Positions 17,412-25,758 of a stretch of 51,026 nucleotides of DNA are shown piece after piece. Position numbers and translations under genes: made by a program. The first letter of the stretch is position 1. Each line of letters opens with the position of its first letter. The stretch is taken from contig NZ_JAMZGM010000021.1 of the NCBI RefSeq assembly GCF_024158605.1, forward strand, positions 1 through 51,026, in the 5' to 3' direction. The notes under the pieces are model-generated. The model saw only the letters and a list, made by a program, of their open reading frames with translations. It did no database searches and had not been told where the DNA came from. The stretch is from Sebaldella sp. S0638 (GTDB lineage Bacteria; Fusobacteriota; Fusobacteriia; Fusobacteriales; Leptotrichiaceae).

Positions 17412-17525
17412 AGACCTGCCATATTTATATTTTTTTCTTTTAAATTTTTAATCATTGTATGCATAATATTTTTTAATTACTTTTTATTCATAAATGATAA
17501 ATTTAATAATATAATCGGCAGGTCT
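17412..17525. repeat. 9-bp inverted repeat closing a 96-base AT-rich loop
   Basis: AGACCTGCC (17412-17420) and GGCAGGTCT (17517-17525) are perfect inverted copies, GC-rich in an AT-rich gap between nrdD and mngB. The loop holds no open frame. It may be a large terminator-like fold after mngB or the ends of a tiny element; no target duplication is evident. A short ACGG/CCGT hairpin lies next to it at 17536-17548. Confidence 0.45.
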
Positions 17526-17560
17526 CAAAATTTATACGGCAAAACCGTTTTATCCTTTGT

Positions 17561-20182
17561 TTATCTGGATAAAGCCATAGTTTTTACCTGACATGGTTTT
17601 AGAACAATATCCGTACTATCCAGATCATTTAGTTTATCTTCATTTAAATTTGTTTCATATATATTCTTTATATTAGTATCCAAAATAAATGAATCCTGTA
17701 TATTTTTATTAATATTTGGATTATATATCCTTACCAGCAGAGCATCTTCTTTTTCTGCTTTTTTCACTGCACTGAGAATACTTCCCTCTATTTTTTTGCT
17801 AAACAGCGAATATTTCTCAGGTGTATTAAACCCTGCTGGATTTAATCTCATGGCATTATAAGGAATTTTGTTATAAACATAAACCGGAGTGACATACTCT
17901 TTTCCTTTTTGCGGAGCCAGTCCGTCTATTTCATTTCCGCTGTGTGTAAATATGGCAAATTCAAATGTTAATTTACCAAGCATCTGTGAATCAGGGGTTT
18001 CTAGCTTTATTCCAGACGGTCTTCCCGGTCTGTAATACATCTCTTCTTTCCCCAGAAGTCCTATTCCTCTGAATAATGTAAGTGCTATCTCGCTAAAATC
18101 TTCTCCTGTTATCTCATATTCACGAAGTCCGTTTGTCAGCAGTGACATACCCGAATTCCCGTCATTCAAATCTGCAAAAGACATCATTTGATATACAGGA
18201 ACCGGTTTTTCCTTCCAATTCTCCGTTTCCCATACTTCATTTGCAGTATCTATAACCGGTCTTTTTATAGTTCCGAACTGATTATCCGACACAGATTCTG
18301 TACTTTTATATCCTGTAGGAACTATGAATCTGACTCTGTGATCTTTCGACTGATTATCTATTTCTGTTTTTACTTCCACTTTATCAGAATTTTTTCTTAA
18401 TTTTATTTCTGTAGAAACCATCATTTTTGAATCTTTTATTTTATTTTTTCTGCTGTCAAGATCCTTTGGTATTTCCATTTCATATGAAACATATATTGTT
18501 TCAGCAAACGAAGTATGTTCAAATTTTATTTCTGCATCTATATCTTTATTTGTAACTATAAAATCATCTTTCAAAGGTGAATAATCATATTCATCCCCGT
18601 CGTCAGAACCGTCTTCTGCCATAAGCAGTTCCTTGTATTCCTTCATCAGCTTTTTATCAAAAAGATTTATAGTTCCGTTTGAATTAACTGTAATCTTATA
18701 ATATTCATTCTCAATAAAAGCTTTTTCTTCTTTTGTTTCTTTCAACCCTTCATTGCCTGTATTATACTTAATATAATATGTCTCATAACCCACGGCAGGA
18801 ATATTTTCTGCCAAAAACTGTATTGAAAACTCATGGAACGGATCATAATTTCCGTAATGTACTATTTGTCTGTCTATCAGTCCCGGATCCAGTTCTTTTT
18901 TCTCCTTTATATAATAGGGAATTTCTTCTCCTTTTTTATTATATATAGTGAAATTCCCGCCTCTCAGCCTTATTTTTGTTTCTATAGTCTCTGTACGCTC
19001 ATACGGCAGAAGGTTAAATGCTGTTAGTTTATCCATTCCGTCTTTATCTTCTATTGCATCCACGATTTTTCTCATATAAAAATCTATCAGCTTATCAGCT
19101 TTATCATGAGCCAGTTCAAATCTTGCCATTATTTCCCTGTGCACCTGATCTGTACAGCAGCAGCTGATACTGTCATGTGCATGATTTTTCATAATTTCCT
19201 TCCACATAAGCTCTATCAGCCCGTGATGATACTCAAAGCCAAGTGAATAAGCTATAGAAGCAAGCGGTTCCAGAATATTTGTTATTTTATTTTCTATAGT
19301 AACATTTGCGATTTTTATATCCATTCTTGTTGATGATATAGTTCTATGCACTCTCATATACTTCGGATCATTAAATTCGCCTTTTATTACATCAAGCTTT
19401 TCCCTGTTTTTTTCCAGTTCTGCAAATATATTCTCATATCTGCTAATAAAAAAATCTTTGTCAGGGTATATTTTTTTCATCATATCCATTACTTCAAATA
19501 TATTTTGCTGAAGCGGCATCTGGTCATGCCCGTTTGGAAGTATAATATTCTCAGTTACTGCTCCTCTCTCCAGCACTGGAAAATATTTATCCAGCCTGTC
19601 TTTCAGCTCTTCCTCGTTAAGCGGCAGATATTTTCCTATTGCATATCCCAAAGGCAGTATCTGTGCAGTAACTTCACTTCCGTCATTAGACTGCCATAAA
19701 AATTCCGTTTTATTTGTTCCGTGTCTTTCAGAACATCCTCTCCAAAAAACCGTATCCTTTATACCAAACCCGTTCAAAATCTGCGGCAGCTGCGCACTCT
19801 GCCCGAAGGAATCGGGAAGATATCCTATTTTCATATAATCCCCGAATTCCTCTGAATCTTTTATACCATAAAGAAGGTTTCTAACTATTGATTCTCCCCC
19901 TACCATCATTTCATCTGTCTGAGTGTACCAGGGACCGATTATAAGCTTTCCTTTTTGTACCAGATTTTTTACTCTTTCCCTGTTTTCAGGCTTTACATCA
20001 AAGTAATCCTCAAGAATAGCTGTCTGCCCGTCCAGCATATAATACTTATAATCTTCGTCATTCTCCAGTCTTTCAAGTATTTCTTCCATATTATTTACCA
20101 GAAGAATTCTTGATTCCTCTGTCGTAAAATACCACTCTCTGTCCCAATGCATATGGGGTATTACATGTACTTTCCAGTCCAT
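17561..20182 (-). CDS. mngB: Family 38 alpha-mannosidase, probably mannosylglycerate hydrolase
   Basis: An 873-residue GH38 enzyme (E. coli MngB is about 877). The N-terminal metal site is PHMHWDREW, and the nucleophile is Asp124 in YLPDSFGQ. The family's helical three-bundle and beta domains follow. It splits 6-phosphomannosyl-glycerate into mannose-6-phosphate and glycerate in the cytoplasm. Specificity is inferred from the neighbours: a ~636-residue PTS IIABC of MngA length and a HutC-type regulator in the E. coli order mngR-mngA-mngB. The SD AGGAGG lies 10 bases before the ATG, 34 bases after mngA. Confidence 0.88.
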   Translation of the reverse strand: MDWKVHVIPHMHWDREWYFTTEESRILLVNNMEEILERLENDEDYKYYMLDGQTAILEDYFDVKPENRERVKNLVQKGKLIIGPWYTQTDEMMVGGESIVRNLLYGIKDSEEFGDYMKIGYLPDSFGQSAQLPQILNGFGIKDTVFWRGCSERHGTNKTEFLWQSNDGSEVTAQILPLGYAIGKYLPLNEEELKDRLDKYFPVLERGAVTENIILPNGHDQMPLQQNIFEVMDMMKKIYPDKDFFISRYENIFAELEKNREKLDVIKGEFNDPKYMRVHRTISSTRMDIKIANVTIENKITNILEPLASIAYSLGFEYHHGLIELMWKEIMKNHAHDSISCCCTDQVHREIMARFELAHDKADKLIDFYMRKIVDAIEDKDGMDKLTAFNLLPYERTETIETKIRLRGGNFTIYNKKGEEIPYYIKEKKELDPGLIDRQIVHYGNYDPFHEFSIQFLAENIPAVGYETYYIKYNTGNEGLKETKEEKAFIENEYYKITVNSNGTINLFDKKLMKEYKELLMAEDGSDDGDEYDYSPLKDDFIVTNKDIDAEIKFEHTSFAETIYVSYEMEIPKDLDSRKNKIKDSKMMVSTEIKLRKNSDKVEVKTEIDNQSKDHRVRFIVPTGYKSTESVSDNQFGTIKRPVIDTANEVWETENWKEKPVPVYQMMSFADLNDGNSGMSLLTNGLREYEITGEDFSEIALTLFRGIGLLGKEEMYYRPGRPSGIKLETPDSQMLGKLTFEFAIFTHSGNEIDGLAPQKGKEYVTPVYVYNKIPYNAMRLNPAGFNTPEKYSLFSKKIEGSILSAVKKAEKEDALLVRIYNPNINKNIQDSFILDTNIKNIYETNLNEDKLNDLDSTDIVLKPCQVKTMALSR

Positions 20183-20216
20183 AGTCTTATTGCCTCCTGT
20201 TTCCTTATGAAATCTA

Positions 20217-22127
20217 TTATTTTGAAATACTTTTCTTATACTTATGCCCTTTTAAGATTAATAGTAAAACAGTTGAAATAGCAGTTCCTATTAGTGCTGC
20301 TACCAGCCATAAAACTCCTCCTGCAAGAGAACTTTCCGCTCCGTCCATATTCATAAACAGCATAGAAAGTATTCCTGCTCCGGGAACCCCAAGCCCGAGT
20401 TTGAAATATACTACCATTGCTCCTGTAACCATTGATCCCGCTACAAATGCTCCCAAAACCCTGAAAGGATCATTTAACGCCACAGGAATCGCACCTTCTG
20501 TAATTCCAGCAAGTCCCAGTATCCATGTAGAATTTCCCAGCTCTCTTTCCTCTTCCAGAAAATAATGCGGTTTCAGCTTAGTCACCAGTGTCGTTGTGAA
20601 TGCCGACACCATTTTTACAGATGCAAAAGCTGCATAAGGCACGAGATTCCCGTTCCCCATTGCTCCTAGACAGAAAGCATAGGCTGCTTTATTCACCGGT
20701 CCTCCGAGGTCAAATGAAACCATTGCTCCCACTATTGCCCCGAGTAAAATTGCATTTGCTCCCTGCATTGCATTCAGCCAGTCCGTCAGCGCTGTATTCA
20801 GCCATGCCACCGGTTTCCCCACTACAAACATCATAAGTGTTCCTACTACAAATGTCCCTAATACTGGATACAAAAAGAAATTAAAGAAACCATGAAGCGT
20901 TTTTCCGCCTTTTATATTAGCTTTGATCCACTTCATTATATAACCTGCAAGGAATCCTCCGACTAATCCTCCAAGAAATCCTGAATTAATAAGGTTCGCT
21001 GCGAATCCTGCCGCAAATCCCGGTGCAAGACCCGGCTTATCAGATATTGAAAACGAAATATACGCTGCAAGTACCGGTACCATTAATGTTCCAAGCAGTC
21101 CACCGCTTAATTTTCTGTACATCCAAAGCCATGAATTTTCCTGATCCCATAAAGCTTCCAGATGAAGTGTCTGCTTCATAAGTGTAGCTATGGCAAGAAG
21201 CATTCCTCCCGCGACAATAAGGGGTACTATATATGATATTCCTGTTAAAATTGCTCTTTTTGATTCTTCTCTGAATGAAAGCTTTCTCTCAGGTTCCTGT
21301 ACTGCTGTATAAGCACTTCTTCCTTTTTTAGCAATTTCAAGTGCTTTCTTTATAAGACCCTCACCATTCTTAATCGGTTCCGCAACAGGTACTTCTATAC
21401 TTGGAATTCCTGTGAATCTTTCCTTTTCTTTTACTGCTACCTCAACTGCAAATATTACTGCTTCTGCTTTGGCAAGCTCTTCATTAGTGAATCTTCCTTC
21501 TATTCCGTTTGCTCCCTGTTTCTCTGTTCTTACATTTACATTAAGCTTTCTCCCGGCTTTTTCCAAAGATTCCGCTGCCATATATGTATGTGCTATTCCT
21601 GCGGGACATGCAGTAACCCCGAGTATTAATCTTTCTGCATTAGTATCTTTGTTTTCTTTTTTTACTTCCTCTTCCGAAAGTAGTTCCAGAAATTTTTCAC
21701 TGCTGTCAGCTTTCAAAAGTTTTTCTATTAATTCTTCATCAGCAAGTTTTGACGTAAGTTTAGTCAATATTTCAATATGAGTACTCCCGGCTTGTGAATC
21801 CGGTACTGCTATTAAAAATATAAGTTCCGCATCTTCTGAATCCTCATCTATTTTTTCCCAGTCTTTAATGGGAGTTTTCACTGTAGCAGCAGCAAAACAC
21901 GGCTCTAGTACATACGCTGACTTCCCGTGCGGAATAGCAAGTTTCATACCGACATTTGTTGCCCCTTGCTTTTCTCTGGCTTCTACATCTTTAAGATAAC
22001 CCTCTTTATCGCTTATCTTTCCGCTTTTAAAAAGCTTTTCAGCCAGAGCTTCCAGCGCTTCCTGCTTTGATTTGTAATCAGCTTTCAGGATTATCAAATC
22101 TTCTCCCGTTAATTTTTTCAAATTCAT
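20217..22127 (-). CDS. mngA: PTS fructose-family EIIABC, mannosylglycerate transporter
   Basis: A 636-residue fusion of EIIA (about 1-150, phospho-His67 in IPHGKSA), EIIB (about 165-265, phospho-Cys174 in VTACPAGIAHT) and EIIC (about 285-630, about nine membrane segments, TEGAIPVALND motif). It imports and phosphorylates its sugar. The start is the ATG at 22127, because AAGGAGG lies 5 bases before it; a longer frame to 22148 has no SD. Length equals E. coli MngA (638), and the next gene is the matching glycosidase. Fructose cannot be excluded from the protein alone. Confidence 0.88.
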   Translation of the reverse strand: MNLKKLTGEDLIILKADYKSKQEALEALAEKLFKSGKISDKEGYLKDVEAREKQGATNVGMKLAIPHGKSAYVLEPCFAAATVKTPIKDWEKIDEDSEDAELIFLIAVPDSQAGSTHIEILTKLTSKLADEELIEKLLKADSSEKFLELLSEEEVKKENKDTNAERLILGVTACPAGIAHTYMAAESLEKAGRKLNVNVRTEKQGANGIEGRFTNEELAKAEAVIFAVEVAVKEKERFTGIPSIEVPVAEPIKNGEGLIKKALEIAKKGRSAYTAVQEPERKLSFREESKRAILTGISYIVPLIVAGGMLLAIATLMKQTLHLEALWDQENSWLWMYRKLSGGLLGTLMVPVLAAYISFSISDKPGLAPGFAAGFAANLINSGFLGGLVGGFLAGYIMKWIKANIKGGKTLHGFFNFFLYPVLGTFVVGTLMMFVVGKPVAWLNTALTDWLNAMQGANAILLGAIVGAMVSFDLGGPVNKAAYAFCLGAMGNGNLVPYAAFASVKMVSAFTTTLVTKLKPHYFLEEERELGNSTWILGLAGITEGAIPVALNDPFRVLGAFVAGSMVTGAMVVYFKLGLGVPGAGILSMLFMNMDGAESSLAGGVLWLVAALIGTAISTVLLLILKGHKYKKSISK

Positions 22128-22137
22128 AATTCCTCCT

Positions 22138-22147
22138 TGTATAGACA
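22138..22147 (-). promoter_or_regulatory. HutC-type operator next to the mngA SD
   Basis: On the minus strand this reads TGTCTATACA, which contains GTCTATAC and so fits the HutC-subfamily consensus GTnTAnAC exactly. It abuts the AAGGAGG of mngA. A second identical 10-mer lies 65 bp upstream. Confidence 0.6.
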
Positions 22148-22202
22148 TGTTTAACTTTCTTAAAAAAATTGTCTTTTTATGAATAAAATCAGCATCTTAT
22201 CC

Positions 22203-22212
22203 TGTATAGACA
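22203..22212 (-). promoter_or_regulatory. HutC-type operator downstream of the mngA promoter
   Basis: A second TGTCTATACA, identical to the site at 22138-22147. MngR would bind both and hinder transcription until the inducer (probably the 6-phosphomannosyl-glycerate) is present. Binding is inferred. Confidence 0.6.
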
Positions 22213-22257
22213 ACTTGTTTTTCCCTAAAAAATAAAGAAGAAAAACTTCTTTACTTA

Positions 22258-22285
22258 TATATACCACATTTTCAATATTTGTCAA
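22258..22285 (-). promoter_or_regulatory. mngA promoter overlapping the mngR stop
   Basis: Minus strand: TTGACA (22280-22285), a 16-bp spacer and TATATA (22258-22263). It lies across the end of mngR, so mngAB can be transcribed separately from the regulator. Confidence 0.65.
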
Positions 22286-22991
22286 TATCTTTTTTTAAAA
22301 TTTCCAAAAATTTATATTTTTCCTGATTATAATAAGCCTTTGTATACTCGAATATTTCATCATTTTCAAGCACCGCTGTATTTTCCAGCTTAAATACCGG
22401 TATATTTTCTTTTATATTAAGCAGTTCCTTTATATCTCTGTTCGGCAGTACACCCATGTATTCTTTCTGCATTTCTTTTATCTTGTAATTCTCGCTTAAT
22501 GCGTAATTATACTTAGATTCAAAGAATTCATTTAATTTTTTTTCGTTTACAAATTTCTTGGGGATATATGTTATTTCCACAACCACAGGTTCTTCATTAA
22601 TAAATCTTAGTCTTTTCAGATATACTATGCGTTCATCCTTGTTTATATTAAGTTTTTTGCTGATCTGATCAGACGGGAAACGTTCCTCATACAAAAGAAC
22701 ATGAGTAACTGCATTTAGATTTTCTCTTTTTGTTCTTTCGCTGAACCCTATTGCCTCATTCAAATAAATTATATGCTTATTTTCATTATTTTTTACATAG
22801 GTACCTTTTCCTTTTATTTTGTACAGATAATTTCTCTGAACGAGATTTTCAATGGCTTTTCTGCATGTCATACGGCTCACTCCGAATTTTTTTGCCAGCT
22901 CATTTTCAGATTCTATTTTTTCCTCTGATAAATATACGTCACTTTTTATATTATTTAAAATATACTCTTCTATTTTATCGAATTTCATCAT
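22272..22991 (-). CDS. mngR: GntR-family regulator, HutC subfamily (MngR-like)
   Basis: A 239-residue repressor. The N-terminal winged helix (about 1-70) has LAKKFGVSRMTCRKAIENLV and a GKGTYVKN wing. The C-terminal UTRA effector domain (about 90-235) shows PVVEITYIPKKF and the final YTKAYYNQEKYKF. It stands directly upstream of mngA and mngB, and two HutC-consensus sites lie between it and mngA. It most likely represses the pair until the phosphorylated substrate accumulates. The first ATG pair is used; the SD is weak. Confidence 0.88.
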   Translation of the reverse strand: MMKFDKIEEYILNNIKSDVYLSEEKIESENELAKKFGVSRMTCRKAIENLVQRNYLYKIKGKGTYVKNNENKHIIYLNEAIGFSERTKRENLNAVTHVLLYEERFPSDQISKKLNINKDERIVYLKRLRFINEEPVVVEITYIPKKFVNEKKLNEFFESKYNYALSENYKIKEMQKEYMGVLPNRDIKELLNIKENIPVFKLENTAVLENDEIFEYTKAYYNQEKYKFLEILKKDIDKY

Positions 22992-23099
22992 ATTCTTAAT
23001 TTTTCCCTTTATTTTTATTATATGCCATATGGGAGTTTTTTTCCAGTGTTTTTATAGTTGATTATTTTCGGGTTATTTCTGAGCTTTAATACTATGTCG

Positions 23100-23588
23100 T
23101 TATAGGAGTAATTCTATTTTTCTGTTATCCAGGGAATTTATGTCTATTTGATCTATAATATTGATTGTTACTGTATGCTCTCCATCTTCCATTCCGTATT
23201 CATCAATAACAGAGATTTTTATTTCTTCATCTCCCAGCTCTTTTACATATCCTGTTAGAGAGCTTTTATCTTCATCAAAATATAAAGTGATCAAAAGTTT
23301 CTTTTTCTTTGCTATTTTCAGTGTATCTGTCAGCAGATCTTTTTCTTTTGTATTGTTGATTTCAATATTTTTTTCCAAGTAATGTAAATTTTCGGCTATC
23401 TTCTTTATTTTCTTTAAATAAAGTGTGTTTCTCTCAATTTTTATGATATCTGATAATCTTCTTAATATATATCCGTCATTTAAGCCTTCTGGAGAAACTG
23501 CCCTTATTCTTATAATATTATCTTTTACCATATCTACATAACCGACAAAAAGGCTGTTCAATTTACTTTCATTGAAGTAAAATTTCAT
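23100..23588 (-). CDS. Protein with two tandem Sm-like/SH3-like repeats, unknown function
   Basis: A 162-residue protein made of two related halves. Residues about 1-50 (FVGYVDMVKDNIIRIRAV, then GLNDGYI, then DIIKI) line up with about 100-155 (LTGYVKELGDEEIKISVI, then GMEDGEH, then DQIDI). A charged helix, about 55-90, joins them. The strand pattern G-Y-V...I-x-I...G-x-x-DG suggests small beta-barrels. No signal peptide is visible. It heads a leftward group of four small genes, three of which resemble immunity proteins. I do not recognise a characterised homologue. Confidence 0.65.
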   Translation of the reverse strand: MKFYFNESKLNSLFVGYVDMVKDNIIRIRAVSPEGLNDGYILRRLSDIIKIERNTLYLKKIKKIAENLHYLEKNIEINNTKEKDLLTDTLKIAKKKKLLITLYFDEDKSSLTGYVKELGDEEIKISVIDEYGMEDGEHTVTINIIDQIDINSLDNRKIELLL

Positions 23589-23665
23589 TATTTAATTTAC
23601 ATTCTTCTATTTCTTTTTTAGTATGTTCATTTCTTTTCCTCCATATGCTTTTTTATTAATCGCTG

Positions 23666-24181
23666 CTATTTCATATATAATATTTCTTCCAGAGAAGGCA
23701 CTTCCGGATTATCTTCATAAGGCAAGTCCACATAAATATCATCTAAATACTTTATTCTGCCTTCTTTTTCAAAATAAATTGTTATATCTAAATTAGTAAA
23801 GTCATATGAACCGCCATATTCATGTTCTTCATATTCAAACTCAAATTCTTTATTTAATTTTTTATGATGATATCTGATTTTTGTCAAAACTTCTCTTATA
23901 TCTTCACCATTTTTTATTTTTAATCCATTTTCCAAATATAATTCTTTCACTATAAAACTCAAAGAGTGAAAATCAACCAAATCTCTTTCTAAAAAATAAT
24001 TAGTTCTATAGAAAATTCGAAGTTCCAATTCGGAATATACAAAATATACATTAAAATCTTTGTATTCACTATCTCTTTCTATTTTTCTTTCATCTGGTTC
24101 TCCAAATGCTTTTATTATTTCTTTCAAATCAATTTTCTCTATTCCGTTAATTCCATAGATATTATTTAATGTGAATTTCAT
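23666..24181 (-). CDS. Small acidic protein, candidate immunity protein
   Basis: A 171-residue soluble acidic protein, rich in E, D, Y and F, ending in a VPSLEEILYMK tail. The start is the ATG at 24181, because AAGGAGG lies 5 bases before it; the frame extends 17 codons further without an SD. It lies 52 bases after the next gene upstream. Size, acidity and neighbours are typical of immunity genes for contact-dependent or secreted toxins, but no motif proves this and no toxin is encoded nearby. Confidence 0.55.
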   Translation of the reverse strand: MKFTLNNIYGINGIEKIDLKEIIKAFGEPDERKIERDSEYKDFNVYFVYSELELRIFYRTNYFLERDLVDFHSLSFIVKELYLENGLKIKNGEDIREVLTKIRYHHKKLNKEFEFEYEEHEYGGSYDFTNLDITIYFEKEGRIKYLDDIYVDLPYEDNPEVPSLEEILYMK

Positions 24182-24233
24182 CGTTTCCTCCTTATTTTCA
24201 CTATACCAAATACAAAATCCAGATTTTTTCAAT

Positions 24234-24677
24234 TTATACTTTTTGTAAAAAAAGAATTGCTTTATCCAAAGCTTCTTCTGGTGTTAATAATATACTTGAG
24301 TACCTGCTGAAACCAGTGAATTCTTCCGGGTAACTATATTTTGCATTAATATACTCCAATTTTCCCCGCAATTCATCACCAGATAGTTTTTCTGCTCTTA
24401 ATTCCAGCAAATCTGCCAGTCCTATTTTCTTTATTTCTTCTGCGCTTTCTTCAGCAGTTATTGTTTTCTTTTTATCATAAACAATATTTCTAAATATCTC
24501 ATAATCATAGAGCTTCCCGCCTGCCAGTATTTCTATATCATCTTCATAGTATCCGCTCTTCATTAATTTAGCACTAAAATCAATTAATTGCAATTTATCT
24601 ATAAAATCATAACAATAAGCTACTATTCCTGTCTTTAATTCTTTACTGACTTCAAAAAGCCATTTGATTTCTTTCAT
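24234..24677 (-). CDS. Small soluble protein, candidate immunity protein
   Basis: A 147-residue helical protein that opens WLFEVSKELKTGIVAYCYDF and contains no membrane segment. The SD AGGAG lies 8 bases before the ATG. I cannot name its family. It sits between a DUF2185-type protein and another small acidic protein in the same orientation, so a related role (toxin immunity) is a reasonable guess. Confidence 0.5.
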   Translation of the reverse strand: MKEIKWLFEVSKELKTGIVAYCYDFIDKLQLIDFSAKLMKSGYYEDDIEILAGGKLYDYEIFRNIVYDKKKTITAEESAEEIKKIGLADLLELRAEKLSGDELRGKLEYINAKYSYPEEFTGFSRYSSILLTPEEALDKAILFLQKV

Positions 24678-24736
24678 AATTTTCTCCTAATCCCCTTATC
24701 TTCAAACAAATAACCTGAGTAAAAATTTTAATAAAA

Positions 24737-24770
24737 CAAAAAAAGTCCATAAAATAAAGGCAATGAACTT
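24737..24770 (-). terminator. Terminator after the DUF2185 gene
   Basis: On the minus strand AAGTTCAT and ATGGACTT pair (genomic 24763-24770 with 24743-24750, one G-U), followed by seven T residues. It ends the DUF2185 unit before the next small gene. Confidence 0.6.
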
Positions 24771-24842
24771 TTCCCAAGAGACTTTCACTTAATAGCACTG
24801 TCCAAACAATAACCATCCAAACCACAAATATAATTTTCTTCT

Positions 24843-25193
24843 TTAACTATTTATTATTTTTATCATTTCAATAATAGAAAACTCTTTCTCAACATTAAAA
24901 TCATAAAAACCAACATGAATATCATTCTCATACAACCAACATAAATCAGTTCCATAGGGTGCACTAAAAATATCCAAAATTACAGGATTTATATTATGCA
25001 TAGATTTCGCACTTAAAATTATAAAATTATCAGGATTGCTAACATATTCTTCATCTTCATCAATCGCATAAAAATTCCAGCCATTCAGCTGTTGAATTGA
25101 ACTCTCTTCTCTAAATGAATATTTTATTGGTTTCCCGTAAAGAATATTCTTAGAAACTATAAAACCGCCATAAAGTTCACTTTTTATCCCCAT
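24843..25193 (-). CDS. DUF2185/Imm33-like protein
   Basis: A 116-residue protein. The segments GGFIVSKNIL, the YSFREES region, NGWNFYAIDEDEEYVSNPDNF and LDIFSAPYGTDLCWL follow the order seen in DUF2185 proteins, many of which are immunity proteins (Imm33) beside polymorphic toxins. The start is the ATG at 25193, because GGAGGAG lies 8 bases before it. No toxin gene is adjacent. It is separated from the following immunity-like genes by a terminator. Confidence 0.65.
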   Translation of the reverse strand: MGIKSELYGGFIVSKNILYGKPIKYSFREESSIQQLNGWNFYAIDEDEEYVSNPDNFIILSAKSMHNINPVILDIFSAPYGTDLCWLYENDIHVGFYDFNVEKEFSIIEMIKIINS

Positions 25194-25448
25194 TTTCAAA
25201 CTCCTCCACAATTTTTAAAATATCATTTCTGCCAGAATAACTAAATTTCATAATTCTCTATTACCTTTTTTGATTATTCCATATTCCTCTTTAGAAGTCA
25301 AATAATTCTAGTCTTTGTTAAGAAAAAAACTAAGTCAAAAAGTATTTCAATTTTATCGACTTTAAAACTATTAAGATTTAAAATATAAATATAATTTCTA
25401 TCTGAAAATACAAAAGTTTGAAGTTATTAGACCTCACTTCCAACCCAC

Positions 25449-25705
25449 AAAAAAAGACTGCCTTAGCAAAGACAGCCTGAAAGTTTAAAACAAAATTTCT
25501 GGAGAGATTTTAGCACCCGGCCTCATGACCGGATACAAGTGTTTTAAAATTAACAGATACTTATTAGTCCTAATTTCAGTTAAACAAAACACTGGTGTTA
25601 ATAACACATTGACTTTTTTCCCTACAGTATAAAATATTTATCCCGATACTTTCATCCCAAAAAACTCCAATTTTTTTAAAATTATCATAAACTTTTATAC
25701 TGTTT
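25449..25705 (-). ncRNA. Structured intergenic RNA, member 1 of a pair
   Basis: A minus-strand RNA of about 255 bases. The 5' stem CAGTATAAAA (genomic 25693-25702) pairs with TTTTATACTG (genomic 25625-25634) around a 58-base loop containing TTGGAGTTTTTT. Next come an AGUGUUUU/AAAACACU stem extended by UUAAC/GUUAA, and a CCGGUC-AUGA-GGCCGG hairpin. The 3' end is a 10-bp terminator (25456-25479) with seven Us. A TATAAT and a TTCACA direct-repeat block shared with the RNA at 31.9-32.1 kb precede it. No open frame is conserved; a four-codon ATG frame is present. Confidence 0.65.
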
Positions 25706-25708
25706 GAT

Positions 25709-25746
25709 ATTATAATACTACTTCTATGTGAACTTAATGTGAATAA
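25709..25746 (-). promoter_or_regulatory. Promoter and TTCACA direct-repeat box of RNA 1
   Basis: Genomic 25726-25746 reads on the minus strand TTATTCACA, TTAAG, TTCACAT: two TTCACA units 11 bp apart (N5 between). A TATAAT -10 lies at genomic 25709-25714. The box matches that of RNA 2 at 19 of 21 positions and lies at the same distance (23 nt) from the RNA's first stem. The period suits an OmpR/PhoB-type regulator. Confidence 0.55.
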
Positions 25747-25758
25747 TAAAAATATTTT

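Noticed and set aside
23161-23382. Plus-strand frame over the duplicated-barrel gene
   Set aside because: Serine/phenylalanine-rich translation of an antisense frame with no SD.
25449-25705. RNA 1 as a cobalamin or other known riboswitch, 6S, tmRNA, RNase P or SRP RNA
   Set aside because: Conserved cores of these families are not seen, and both RNAs end in a terminator with no adjacent downstream gene.
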